From NCBI RefSeq assembly GCF_900112155.1, contig NZ_FOKQ01000001.1:228175-292174 (forward strand): a DNA stretch of 64,000 nucleotides, given 5' to 3'. The translations under genes and the position numbers were made by a program. The stretch is from Hominimerdicola alba (GTDB taxonomy: Bacteria > Bacillota > Clostridia > Oscillospirales > Ruminococcaceae). The notes under the pieces were generated by a model that was not told where the DNA came from, did no database searches, and saw only the letters and a program-made list of their open reading frames with translations. Shown piece by piece: positions 8,129 through 15,015 of this stretch (position 1 is the first letter of the stretch; the number at the start of each line of letters is the position of its first letter).

Positions 8129-8533
8129 TTACACAAGCTTTTTACCAAGCTCGCGGCACTTTGCAAGAGCTTCATCGTCGGGGGTGTTGTTCGCGATGAG
8201 TCCCTCGCCGTCAACGATTTCTGCGCCTGCTGCCTTAACTCTGTCAGCCCAGAGACGCATCCATTCGCCGTCACCCCAATCGTAAGATCCGAAGAGAGCG
8301 ATCTTCTTGCCGCTTATCTTTCCTTCAATACCGGAGAAGAAAGGCTCGAATTCAGTGTCTTCCAGCTCCTCGGCACCCATAGCAGGGCAGCCCAGTGCAA
8401 GGGCATCAAACTCACTGACATCACCGTCAAATGCCGATACCTGAACAGCGGATACTCCCGCTCCTTCTGCAACCGCATTAGCCATAGCCTCGGTGTTGCC
8501 TGTTCCGCTCCAGTAAATTACTGCTGTTTTCAT
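8129..8533 (-). CDS. flavodoxin
   Basis: A 134-residue short-chain flavodoxin: MKTAVIYWSGTGNTEAMA holds the phosphate-binding loop for FMN, and LALGCPAMGAEELED and GSYDWGDGEW form the two isoalloxazine loops. It replaces ferredoxin as an electron carrier when iron is scarce. I chose the ATG at 8533 because TTGGAGGT lies 7 bases before it; the longer reading from 8548 would start at a TTG inside that ribosome site. It follows DUF3793 by 28 bases and shares its operator-controlled promoter, which fits iron-starvation expression. Confidence 0.93.
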   Translation of the reverse strand: MKTAVIYWSGTGNTEAMANAVAEGAGVSAVQVSAFDGDVSEFDALALGCPAMGAEELEDTEFEPFFSGIEGKISGKKIALFGSYDWGDGEWMRLWADRVKAAGAEIVDGEGLIANNTPDDEALAKCRELGKKLV

Positions 8534-8561
8534 TTGTATTACCTCCAATGATACTGACTTT

Positions 8562-9125
8562 TTATGCTACGCAGACCTGCAAGGAACGTCCCTGAGCAAG
8601 TTCTCGGCACAGTTTTGTTCTGCATTGTCTGTAACATTCAAATAATTCTTTGGCGCGTTCAACGTCACCATAGACTTTCCACACCCCGCACAGTTTGCAC
8701 TTCTGTCCGCAGTTAGCTATAAAGCCTTTTACATCTTCCAGCGGATATCCTAGAAATACTCCTATCTCGTGGGGAAAGTCCTTTTCGGAGAGCCTTTCGC
8801 ATAATCTGTCAAGGCACTGATCTGTGTCCCATGATACATCATAGCCGTACCCAAAAAGAAAAACTCTCACCGCTTTGTCGGACAGCACAGCTTCAAGCAG
8901 ATACTTATCATATAGATATATGATAGTCCGATGACTGCACCTGCTTATGAAACGTGCGCCTATCCTCGAACCGAAATAGCTTTCTGCAAAAAGCTGAGAC
9001 AGCTCATCAATGTCAAATTCCTCTGCCGAAAGCGTGGGCAGACTGCCGCACTTCATACCCATAAGCGTAGGTGCTGCGTGGAAGGCAAGTACATTTTCGA
9101 GTTTTTTTGTATCCTGCACAAGCAT
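8562..9125 (-). CDS. DUF3793 family protein, iron-regulon member
   Basis: A 187-residue soluble, cysteine-containing protein. Diagnostic stretches are FHAAPTLMGMKCGSLPTL, FPHEIGVFLGYPLEDVKGFI and CKLCGVWKVYGD. I recognise DUF3793 (PF12672), which commonly sits next to flavodoxin and iron-transport genes in clostridia; its role is unknown. The conserved HAAPTL and FPHEIG histidines and the CxxC could bind metal or haem, which is inference. It is the first gene of a two-gene operon with flavodoxin, under promoter 9175-9203. Confidence 0.78.
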   Translation of the reverse strand: MLVQDTKKLENVLAFHAAPTLMGMKCGSLPTLSAEEFDIDELSQLFAESYFGSRIGARFISRCSHRTIIYLYDKYLLEAVLSDKAVRVFLFGYGYDVSWDTDQCLDRLCERLSEKDFPHEIGVFLGYPLEDVKGFIANCGQKCKLCGVWKVYGDVERAKELFECYRQCRTKLCRELAQGRSLQVCVA

Positions 9126-9146
9126 AGGCTTCTCCTTTCTAATTAA

Positions 9147-9164
9147 GGTTAGTATCAGCTAACC
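9147..9164. promoter_or_regulatory. metal-regulator operator 6 at the DUF3793-flavodoxin promoter
   Basis: GGTTAG-TATCAG-CTAACC, perfect 6-bp arms, just downstream of the -10 box on the minus strand. Confidence 0.8.
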
Positions 9165-9174
9165 AACTGCTTAT

Positions 9175-9203
9175 ATTATACTTTCTATTCTTTGTAAAGT
9201 CAA
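9175..9203 (-). promoter_or_regulatory. promoter of DUF3793-flavodoxin
   Basis: Minus strand TTGACT (9198-9203), 17-base spacer, TATAAT (9175-9180). Confidence 0.87.
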
Positions 9204-9281
9204 GGATATTATTCATTTGTGGGAGAAGTTTGTAGAAAATAATAAAAGTTTGCAAGAACTAACCTAACTATTTGTAACATA

Positions 9282-9297
9282 GTTAGAATTCACTAAC
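9282..9297. promoter_or_regulatory. metal-regulator operator 7
   Basis: GTTAG-AATTCA-CTAAC, 17 bases upstream of the regulator's -35 box. Its left half also forms an 8-bp inverted repeat CTAACTAT/ATAGTTAG (9264-9286), so several half-sites are clustered here. Confidence 0.7.
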
Positions 9298-9314
9298 TGA
9301 CAATTATCAAAACA

Positions 9315-9343
9315 TTGACATTGACCTTTACAGGTGATATTAT
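9315..9343 (+). promoter_or_regulatory. promoter of the DtxR-family regulator
   Basis: TTGACA (9315-9320), 17-base spacer, TATTAT (9338-9343), flanked by operators 7 and 8. Confidence 0.82.
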
Positions 9344-9351
9344 ATTTTGTG

Positions 9352-9367
9352 GTTAATTAAGTCTAAC
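9352..9367. promoter_or_regulatory. metal-regulator operator 8 (autoregulation)
   Basis: GTTAA-TTAAGT-CTAAC, one mismatch to the common form, near the expected transcription start of the regulator gene. Confidence 0.6.
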
Positions 9368-9385
9368 TATAAAGGGGAATAAATA

Positions 9386-9754
9386 ATGTTGACCGAACAG
9401 CAGAAAAAATATCTTATTACCATCTATCTTTTGGGGCAGAACGGCGAGCGTGTGCGCATCACTGATATAGCGGATTATCTCCACGTTGCAAAGGCAAGTG
9501 CAGTGAAGATGTGCAAGAAACTCATCGAGGAAGAGTTGATAATCAAAGAGTCATACCGTCAGATAACACTGACACAAAAGGGCGTTTCCGAGGCTAACGG
9601 TCTATTTACACCCTGTGTGATATTGCAGGATCACTTAACTTCAAAAGTGGGGATAGACCCCAAGAAAGCGGGCGAAGCCAGCATGATGATATCCTCGGTG
9701 CTTGATGAGGAAACTATGGAAAAGCTCATAAATTATGTGCTTTCCCGGGGATAG
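9386..9754 (+). CDS. DtxR/MntR-family metal-dependent regulator
   Basis: A 122-residue protein with an N-terminal winged helix: EQQKKYLITIYLLGQNGERV, then ITDIADYLHVAKASAVKMC (recognition helix) and a LTQKG wing. The C-terminal half should be the dimerisation and metal-binding domain, but it is divergent: the usual ExxC/EH pattern is replaced by GEASMMISSVLDEETMEKL, and there is no SH3-like third domain. It is the obvious candidate to read the eight GTTAG-N6-CTAAC palindromes. The ATG follows AAAGGGGA. Operators on both sides of its promoter suggest autoregulation. Confidence 0.85.
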   Translation: MLTEQQKKYLITIYLLGQNGERVRITDIADYLHVAKASAVKMCKKLIEEELIIKESYRQITLTQKGVSEANGLFTPCVILQDHLTSKVGIDPKKAGEASMMISSVLDEETMEKLINYVLSRG

Positions 9755-10057
9755 ATCAAAAACAGAAAATGACATGGACAGAAGTAGATTTTAATGGCAT
9801 TATTTTGATTCGATCTCTTTTCTAAACAGAAATATTAAAACCTCCCCATGCGATAGTGCCTGTATAGGGCGGTTTTATAATTGTATGGTTACTATTTGTG
9901 TGGTTTATTATAATGATCGATTCGGCTGTCATGTGTATACTGTGTGCAGCCTATATTCATGGGATGCCCGTCCCACTATACGAACAGTCTGTCATAGTCT
10001 TACCACTTTGAACCCAGCTTCTCACGTTCCTCGTCCTGCTCCTCCTTGAAAGCCTGA
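9755..10057. other. intergenic, with one weak hairpin and remnants
   Basis: A hairpin at 9837-9876 (AAAACC.CCC pairing with GGG.GGTTTT) may end the regulator transcript. From 10000 to about 10065 the minus strand reads an Arg/Glu-rich, protein-like tail (KEEQDEEREKLGSKW), possibly a gene remnant, but no start or family can be supported. Confidence 0.35.
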
Positions 10058-10516
10058 GCAAGTCCATTACCAGCAGAGGGCTTTACCGCTGAAAAGCTTG
10101 AAGCATATATCAAGAACATCACCACCGTTGTCGTAAACGAGAAAGAGTATTCCGCAAGCGGCAGAAGAGCAACTGTGATCATCAAGGAAGACGGCACACT
10201 TGACACTGCAAGCGATGTATTTGCCGAGGGCGAGAGCTTCAATATAACTGTAAAGGTAAAGGGCTACGAGAATGATCTGGTATTCACTTATACTAAGAAA
10301 AGTGAAGAATCCTCAGACTATGCACCGGGCGATGTAAACGGTGATGGAAACATCAATGTCACAGATATTACAAAGGTTGCAGCTCATGTAAAGGGCAAAA
10401 AGATTCTTGACGAAAAAGGCATGAAGGCAGCAGATGTGAACAAGGACGGTAATGTAAACGTTACTGATATTATTCGTATCGCTGCTCATGTAAAAGGCAA
10501 AAATCTTATAAAGTAA
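10058..10516 (+). pseudogene. remnant of a dockerin-bearing secreted protein
   Basis: The frame opens only after a TGA at 10055-10057 and has no ATG or ribosome site, yet it reads as real protein: part of a beta-rich module (FTAEKLEAYIKNITTVVV...VKVKGYENDLVFTYTK) and then a type I dockerin with two Ca2+-binding repeats, DVNGDGNINVTD and DVNKDGNVNVTD, each followed by AAHVKGK. Dockerins attach enzymes to cohesins on scaffoldins. This is a 5'-deleted fragment; the junction lies near 10060-10070. A GTG at 10175 would give a 113-residue frame, but nothing suggests it is translated. The repeat style matches R. albus dockerins as I remember them. Confidence 0.75.
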
Positions 10517-10545
10517 GCATTCAAACCAAATCCTTTAATACAGAC

Positions 10546-10586
10546 GCAGAGAGCACTTCTTTTATAATGAAAGGGGTGCTTTCTGC
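10546..10586 (+). terminator. hairpin after the dockerin remnant
   Basis: GCAGAGAGCAC pairs with GTGCTTTCTGC (one G-T pair); inner bases extend the stem. No strong T-run follows, so it may be a remnant terminator. Confidence 0.5.
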
Positions 10587-10629
10587 ATTGATCGTTTAAA
10601 TAACAGAAGTAAGATAAGGAGATTATAAC

Positions 10630-10660
10630 AAGAAGCGGAGAGCAAAACCCTCCGCTTCTT
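10630..10660 (+). terminator. second terminator hairpin downstream of the dockerin remnant
   Basis: 11-bp perfect stem AAGAAGCGGAG with a 9-base loop, followed by TATTTG. The region 10517-10770 contains no gene. Confidence 0.65.
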
Positions 10661-10770
10661 TATTTGCATATTTATGAAAAAGCCTCTCTCATCGTACCAC
10701 GATCCCGTGTGATTTTTTGCCTGCAAATCTGCACTTACAGCTGCCCAAAAAGCAGTTTAAAAGTAAAAGA

Positions 10771-10813
10771 AAAACCCGTAAACATAACGTTTTCGCCATG
10801 TCAACGGGCTTTA
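10771..10813 (-). terminator. terminator of tRNA-Arg
   Basis: On the minus strand CCCGT-x-GACAT pairs with ATGTTTACGGG (one mismatch), followed by TTTTTCTTTT, 9 bases past the tRNA 3' end. Confidence 0.75.
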
Positions 10814-10821
10814 TCGTTGTA

Positions 10822-10895
10822 TGCGCCAGGAGGGACTCGAACCCCCGACCTACTGGTTCGTAGCCAGTCACTCTATCCAGCTGAGCTACTGGCGC
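10822..10895 (-). tRNA. tRNA-Arg (anticodon ACG)
   Basis: 74 bases including the discriminator A. Acceptor arm GCGCCAG pairs with CTGGCGC; D loop AGCTCAGCTGGATAGAG; anticodon stem ACTGG/CCAGT around loop CTACGAA, giving ACG at positions 34-36; T arm GGGGGTTCGAGTCCCTC. CCA is not encoded. Decodes CGN arginine codons (A34 normally becomes inosine). Confidence 0.97.
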
Positions 10896-10991
10896 TCAAT
10901 CAACTCTAATATTATAGCATTATATAGGCGAGTTGTCAATAGCAAAATTGAAGTTTAACAAAATACGTGATATCTGTTAATCTATTGTTCA

Positions 10992-11645
10992 TTACTTTGC
11001 GAGAAGCTCTCTGTAATTATCAAAGCAGATGTCTGCTTCTCCCAGCATTATAGCCTTTTCAGCGTCGCTTAGTTCGTCCAGGCAGGCAGCCGAAGCAAAT
11101 CCACCCAGCTTTGCACCACGTATGCCCTCGGGCAGGTCTTCAAAAACCACTGTATCGGCTGATGTGGTACCCAGCCTTTCGCAGGCAAGCTCGTATACAT
11201 CGGGGAAGCCCTTGCCCCTGCCTACTTCCTCGGTGGTGGCAAAGCTTTCAAACAGGGAGAGCACACCCAGCCTTTTCAGCACAGGCTCATACAGCGCCGC
11301 AGAATTTGCAGTAGCCAGACCCAGCTTAACACCCTTGCCCGAAAGATACCGCAGAAAATCAGCCGCACCGTCCACCTCGCCGATGATGTGGGTATACTCG
11401 TACACCGCCATATCGTGCCATTCCTGCATTATGCTCTCGATGCTGTCTTCCAGCCCCAGAAGGTCTTTGGTGTAAATGGCAGCCGCCCTGAAATCCTTGG
11501 TGGAAACAGCTTCATAGTAACCCTCGGGGACTTCCATGCCCCGCTTTTTGAAAAACAGGCGGTCTATCTCGCTCCATACACCCTTTGAGCGTATGAGAGT
11601 GCCGTCAAGGTCAAAGACCGCTGCCTTGAATCCTGTGAAATCCAT
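10992..11645 (-). CDS. HAD-superfamily hydrolase, beta-phosphoglucomutase-like
   Basis: A 217-residue cytosolic protein with all four HAD motifs: I, FDLDGTLI (Asp 11 nucleophile, Asp 13 acid/base); II, ATANS; III, Lys in GRGKGFPDVY; IV, VFEDLPEGI. A helical cap (about residues 17-90) places it in the subclass I phosphatase/beta-phosphoglucomutase group. It probably dephosphorylates or isomerises a sugar phosphate, but the substrate cannot be assigned. It starts one base after the DUF4261 stop, so the two form an operon. Confidence 0.85.
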   Translation of the reverse strand: MDFTGFKAAVFDLDGTLIRSKGVWSEIDRLFFKKRGMEVPEGYYEAVSTKDFRAAAIYTKDLLGLEDSIESIMQEWHDMAVYEYTHIIGEVDGAADFLRYLSGKGVKLGLATANSAALYEPVLKRLGVLSLFESFATTEEVGRGKGFPDVYELACERLGTTSADTVVFEDLPEGIRGAKLGGFASAACLDELSDAEKAIMLGEADICFDNYRELLAK

Positions 11646-11646
11646 A

Positions 11647-12405
11647 TCAGAAACCTATCTTAGCAGTTGTGCCCTTAACGCTGACACCGTCACCCACGCT
11701 GATGGGCAGCTTCTGCTCCTCGCTGAAGCCGATGGTCTCGCCGTCTTTCAGCTCAACGTGTTCGCTGAGGACATACTCTTCTATCGAGAACATGAAGCTT
11801 ATCACCTGGTCGGGCTGCTGCTTGCTGTCGATGACTTCCAGCTCGTTCATGCCGAAGAAAGTCATGCCCGATGTAAAAGCGCAGAGCCCCTCCTTAGCCA
11901 GATACATACCCGTATACAGCAGTATGGGCACGGGAAGCTCGTCATTCTTGATAGTCTCGGCAAAGTTCATATAGAACTCCTTTTCGTATACCGTGGGGTT
12001 CTTGTATATGCCGATAGCGTTGTCAAGCTTCAGCAGGCTGTAAGCTATCTTCGCGAAAAGCAGAGCCTGATCCATAGCATCGAACTTGTTCATAACAGCC
12101 ATCATTACGTGAGCCTGATGCTTTGCCACCTCAGCCGCACCGTCTTTCCAAAGGATATTGTTCTTAGCGCACTCCTCAGCTTCGTTGTTTGGTACAGGGT
12201 TGGGCATAAGTGAGCAAGCCACCACCATGCCATCGGTGTGGAATACCAGCGCATTGTCCTTGACCTCGTCATCAACTTCGATGTCCCAGTCATCTTTCAG
12301 TGACTTCTTGAATCTTGCCCAGTCCATATTAGCGTCCTTGTAGAGAACAAAGCCCGCAAGAACATTACCTTCTTTTTTATCGTTGTTAACTGTATTTTCA
12401 GCCAT
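11647..12405 (-). CDS. DUF4261 domain protein
   Basis: A 252-residue soluble protein. The pattern GFVLYKDANMDWARFKKSL near the start, VACSLMPNPVPNNEAE and later HQAHVMMAV match DUF4261 (PF14080), a family of unknown function found in many Firmicutes and Bacteroidetes. I prefer the second ATG (12405) because GGAGG stands 8 bases before it, but only 2 bases before the ATG at 12411. It has its own promoter and is followed by the HAD gene. Confidence 0.75.
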   Translation of the reverse strand: MAENTVNNDKKEGNVLAGFVLYKDANMDWARFKKSLKDDWDIEVDDEVKDNALVFHTDGMVVACSLMPNPVPNNEAEECAKNNILWKDGAAEVAKHQAHVMMAVMNKFDAMDQALLFAKIAYSLLKLDNAIGIYKNPTVYEKEFYMNFAETIKNDELPVPILLYTGMYLAKEGLCAFTSGMTFFGMNELEVIDSKQQPDQVISFMFSIEEYVLSEHVELKDGETIGFSEEQKLPISVGDGVSVKGTTAKIGF

Positions 12406-12458
12406 AGCCATAACCTCCGTGTCTTATGGGGCGAGCCCATTACTGCAATATCTTAAAT

Positions 12459-12487
12459 ATTATATCACATCTAACGGCAAATGTAAA
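12459..12487 (-). promoter_or_regulatory. promoter of DUF4261-HAD
   Basis: Minus strand TTTACA (12482-12487), 17-base spacer, TATAAT (12459-12464). Confidence 0.8.
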
Positions 12488-12662
12488 GACCATAAAGCGA
12501 ATAATGCTTCTGCCCATGGACATCACTGAGAATGTTCTGCCTTTATAATAGTATTATCTTTGTCTGAGGGGAGTATGTACATGGTTTGTACTTTATATTT
12601 AAGATTTTAAACAAAAATATCTAAATAAGATGGATATTTTATCATCTTTTTTAAAATAAGTA

Positions 12663-12691
12663 TTGAAAAACGAACTAATATATGCTATAAT
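12663..12691 (+). promoter_or_regulatory. promoter of the signalling operon
   Basis: TTGAAA (12663-12668), 17-base spacer, TATAAT (12686-12691). It is the only good promoter seen before the five-gene unit 12858-24469. Confidence 0.8.
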
Positions 12692-12697
12692 AACATA

Positions 12698-12857
12698 TGG
12701 TAGTATGAAGAAGTATATTTGCGGAAAGTTTCCTGCTGTATGAAAATGCTCTGTATACCGCATGAAAAGGCGCATATACGGTGTCCTGCGGGAGCTTTCA
12801 CCATCGCATAGTAAGATGATCTAAAACTAAAGAGTAAGCAGAAAAGAGGGAAATATC
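12698..12857 (+). other. 160-base leader with possible RNA structure
   Basis: The untranslated leader has several complementary blocks (GCGGAAAGTTTCC near the start, ACCG pairing with CGGT around a purine-rich loop, TGCGGGAGCTTTC). I could not match it to a GEMM cyclic-di-GMP or other known riboswitch consensus. Confidence 0.35.
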
Positions 12858-14552
12858 ATGATCAGGTCAAAAAATATTCAGCGCCCGCAGAAAGTTCTTA
12901 TCGTGGACGATCAGGAGATCAACAGAGATGCTCTGGAAGTTATCATGGAGAATGATTATGATATCATTTTCGCGGAAAACGGAGCGCAGGCTTTAGCACT
13001 TATGCGCCGCCATAAAAATGAGTTATCCGTAGTCATGCTTGATCTTATCATGCCTGTGATGGACGGTTATGAGGTGCTGGTTACCATACAGGACGACGAA
13101 GAGCTCCGCGGCATACCCGTGATAGTCATGACCTCCTACGAGGAAGCAGAGCTTGAAGCCCTGAGGCTGGGGGCTGCTGATTTCATTACAAAGCCCTTTG
13201 ACGTACACGAGGTCATACTTGCCCGTGTTGCAAGGATAATCGAGCTGTTTGAGGGACGCAGGCTCATATCATCGGCAGAAAAGGATGGGCTTACAGGTCT
13301 TTACAGCAGAAATTTCTTCTATGAATACGCCGAGCGTCTGTACAGGTATCACCCTGAACTGAAGATGGAGGCTATCGTGCTGAACATCGACCGCTTCCAT
13401 ACCCTGAACGCACTCCACGGCAGAGAATTCGGTGACAGGGCGCTCATGACACTGGGGGAGATCATAAGGGATTTTCTCAGAGAAAAAGAAGGTATCGCCA
13501 GCCGTTTCGATGCGGACAGATTCGCTATATACTGTATCCACTGTGACGATCACAGGGCGCTTCTGGACAGCTTTCAGGCTAAGATGGACGAGTTCTCACC
13601 CAAGGTCAGGATACACCTGAGAATGGGCGTGGACGAGCGTACCGAGGACGCTGAACCCGTTATCCTTTTCGACAGGGCGCGTACCGCCTGTATAATGGCT
13701 CGCAGCGATTTCCATAACCCCCTGAGGATATACAACGAGGATATCCTGAAAAAAGAGCTTTTCGACCAGAAGCTTCTGGGTGACCTGCGCCATGCACTGG
13801 CGGACGGTCAGTTCCGTGTGTATTATCAGCCCAAATACGATATACGCTGTGAACCCCCCAGACTCAGGAGCGCAGAAGCACTGGTGCGGTGGGAGCACCC
13901 TGATCTTGGCATGATATCTCCTGGTACCTTCATACCCCTGTTTGAGGGCAACGGGCTCATCACCCTGGTGGATAACTATGTATGGGAGGAGACCGCTAAG
14001 CAGGTGGCGAAGTGGAGAAAAAAGTTCAGCGTAACACTGCCTGTATCGGTGAACATATCCCGTGCTGATATCTTCGACCCCGACCTGACGGAAAGGCTTT
14101 GCAGGCTCATCACGGAAAATGATCTTGATTACCGCGATATCAAGCTGGAAGTGACTGAATCAGCCTATTCACAGGACGCGGACAGGCTTCTCAACCTTAT
14201 CCATTCCCTCAGGGAGATAGGCTTTGAGATAGAGATGGACGACTTCGGTGCGGGGTATTCTTCGCTGAATATGCTGTCCTCAATGCCCATAGATGTGCTG
14301 AAGATGGATATGTCCTTTGTGCGGAATATCGAGAAAAGCGAAACAGACCTGAGGCTGATGAAGCTTATCCTTGATATCGCAGGTAATCTCAAGCTCAGCG
14401 TAGTTGCTGAGGGCGTTGAAACAGAGGGTCAGCTGAAACTCCTCAGGGACGCGGACTGCGACCTTGTACAGGGATACTATTTTTCAAGACCTGTCCCTGC
14501 CAATGAATTTGAAGTATTTATCGAAAAAGAACGTGAACGCAGCGTTGGCTGA
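12858..14552 (+). CDS. response regulator with degenerate GGDEF and intact EAL (cyclic-di-GMP phosphodiesterase)
   Basis: 564 residues, cytosolic. REC domain 12-130 with phosphoacceptor Asp 62 (VVMLDLIMPVMDG) and the conserved Thr and Lys (MTSYE, TKPFD). GGDEF-like domain about 140-295, whose signature is RFDADRF (216-222), so it cannot make cyclic-di-GMP. EAL domain about 305-555 with EAL at 340-342, SVNISR, LEVTES, MDDFGAGYSS, LKMD and AEGVET, i.e. the metal and catalytic residues are present. It should hydrolyse cyclic-di-GMP under phosphorylation control. It is first in an operon with an Hpt protein and two hybrid kinases, the likely phosphodonors. Confidence 0.93.
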   Translation: MIRSKNIQRPQKVLIVDDQEINRDALEVIMENDYDIIFAENGAQALALMRRHKNELSVVMLDLIMPVMDGYEVLVTIQDDEELRGIPVIVMTSYEEAELEALRLGAADFITKPFDVHEVILARVARIIELFEGRRLISSAEKDGLTGLYSRNFFYEYAERLYRYHPELKMEAIVLNIDRFHTLNALHGREFGDRALMTLGEIIRDFLREKEGIASRFDADRFAIYCIHCDDHRALLDSFQAKMDEFSPKVRIHLRMGVDERTEDAEPVILFDRARTACIMARSDFHNPLRIYNEDILKKELFDQKLLGDLRHALADGQFRVYYQPKYDIRCEPPRLRSAEALVRWEHPDLGMISPGTFIPLFEGNGLITLVDNYVWEETAKQVAKWRKKFSVTLPVSVNISRADIFDPDLTERLCRLITENDLDYRDIKLEVTESAYSQDADRLLNLIHSLREIGFEIEMDDFGAGYSSLNMLSSMPIDVLKMDMSFVRNIEKSETDLRLMKLILDIAGNLKLSVVAEGVETEGQLKLLRDADCDLVQGYYFSRPVPANEFEVFIEKERERSVG

Positions 14553-14611
14553 GGTCGGCGCTGTATACTGTAAAATTATGGTCTGATAAATTTATCAAGG
14601 GGCTGAGTTTT

Positions 14612-14980
14612 ATGACGTTACAGGAATTGTATTATGAGATAGGCGGAGATTATGACCAGGCTATGCGGGTGCTCCGCATGGAAAAGCTGATAGACAAGCA
14701 TATCAGGAAGATGAGGACGAATTCCGTAGTTGAGGGTCTGGTGGATGCGGGAGAGCGTATGGAGCCCGCACAGATATTTGAAGCGGCTCACGCCATGAAA
14801 GGCGTCTGCGCTAATCTGGGTCTTGTGGATCTTGCGGGAATGGCTTCGGAGATAGCCGAGGAATTCCGTCCCGGCAATTCCAGAAGACTTACAGACGATG
14901 AAGTAAAACTGAGGATAAAAAAGATAGGTGAAGCTTACAAAAGAACGGCTGACCGCATAAGGAGATACGAAGAAGGCTGA
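14612..14980 (+). CDS. stand-alone Hpt phosphotransfer protein
   Basis: A 122-residue helical protein with the Hpt signature AAHAMKGVCANLGL; His 60 is the expected phosphorylated residue. Free Hpt proteins carry phosphate from the REC domain of a hybrid kinase to a final response regulator. Here the donors would be the REC domains of the kinases at 15016 and 21332, and the acceptor the REC-EAL protein encoded just upstream. AAGGGG precedes the ATG, and the gene lies 59 bases from the EAL gene and 35 from the next. Confidence 0.9.
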   Translation: MTLQELYYEIGGDYDQAMRVLRMEKLIDKHIRKMRTNSVVEGLVDAGERMEPAQIFEAAHAMKGVCANLGLVDLAGMASEIAEEFRPGNSRRLTDDEVKLRIKKIGEAYKRTADRIRRYEEG

Positions 14981-15015
14981 ACTTTCTGCAAGCCGTTTTG
15001 AGAGGTCTGAGCATC

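Noticed and set aside
10000..10242. Minus-strand frame across the dockerin remnant
   Set aside because: Mostly antisense to the dockerin fragment; only the last 20 residues look protein-like, too little to call.
10664..10909. Open frame on the plus strand ending GGTRTPDLLVRSQSLYP...
   Set aside because: It is the antisense reading of tRNA-Arg; this peptide is a well-known false annotation.
12698..12857. GEMM cyclic-di-GMP riboswitch before the EAL operon
   Set aside because: The conserved GEMM core sequence is absent; kept only as an unexplained leader.
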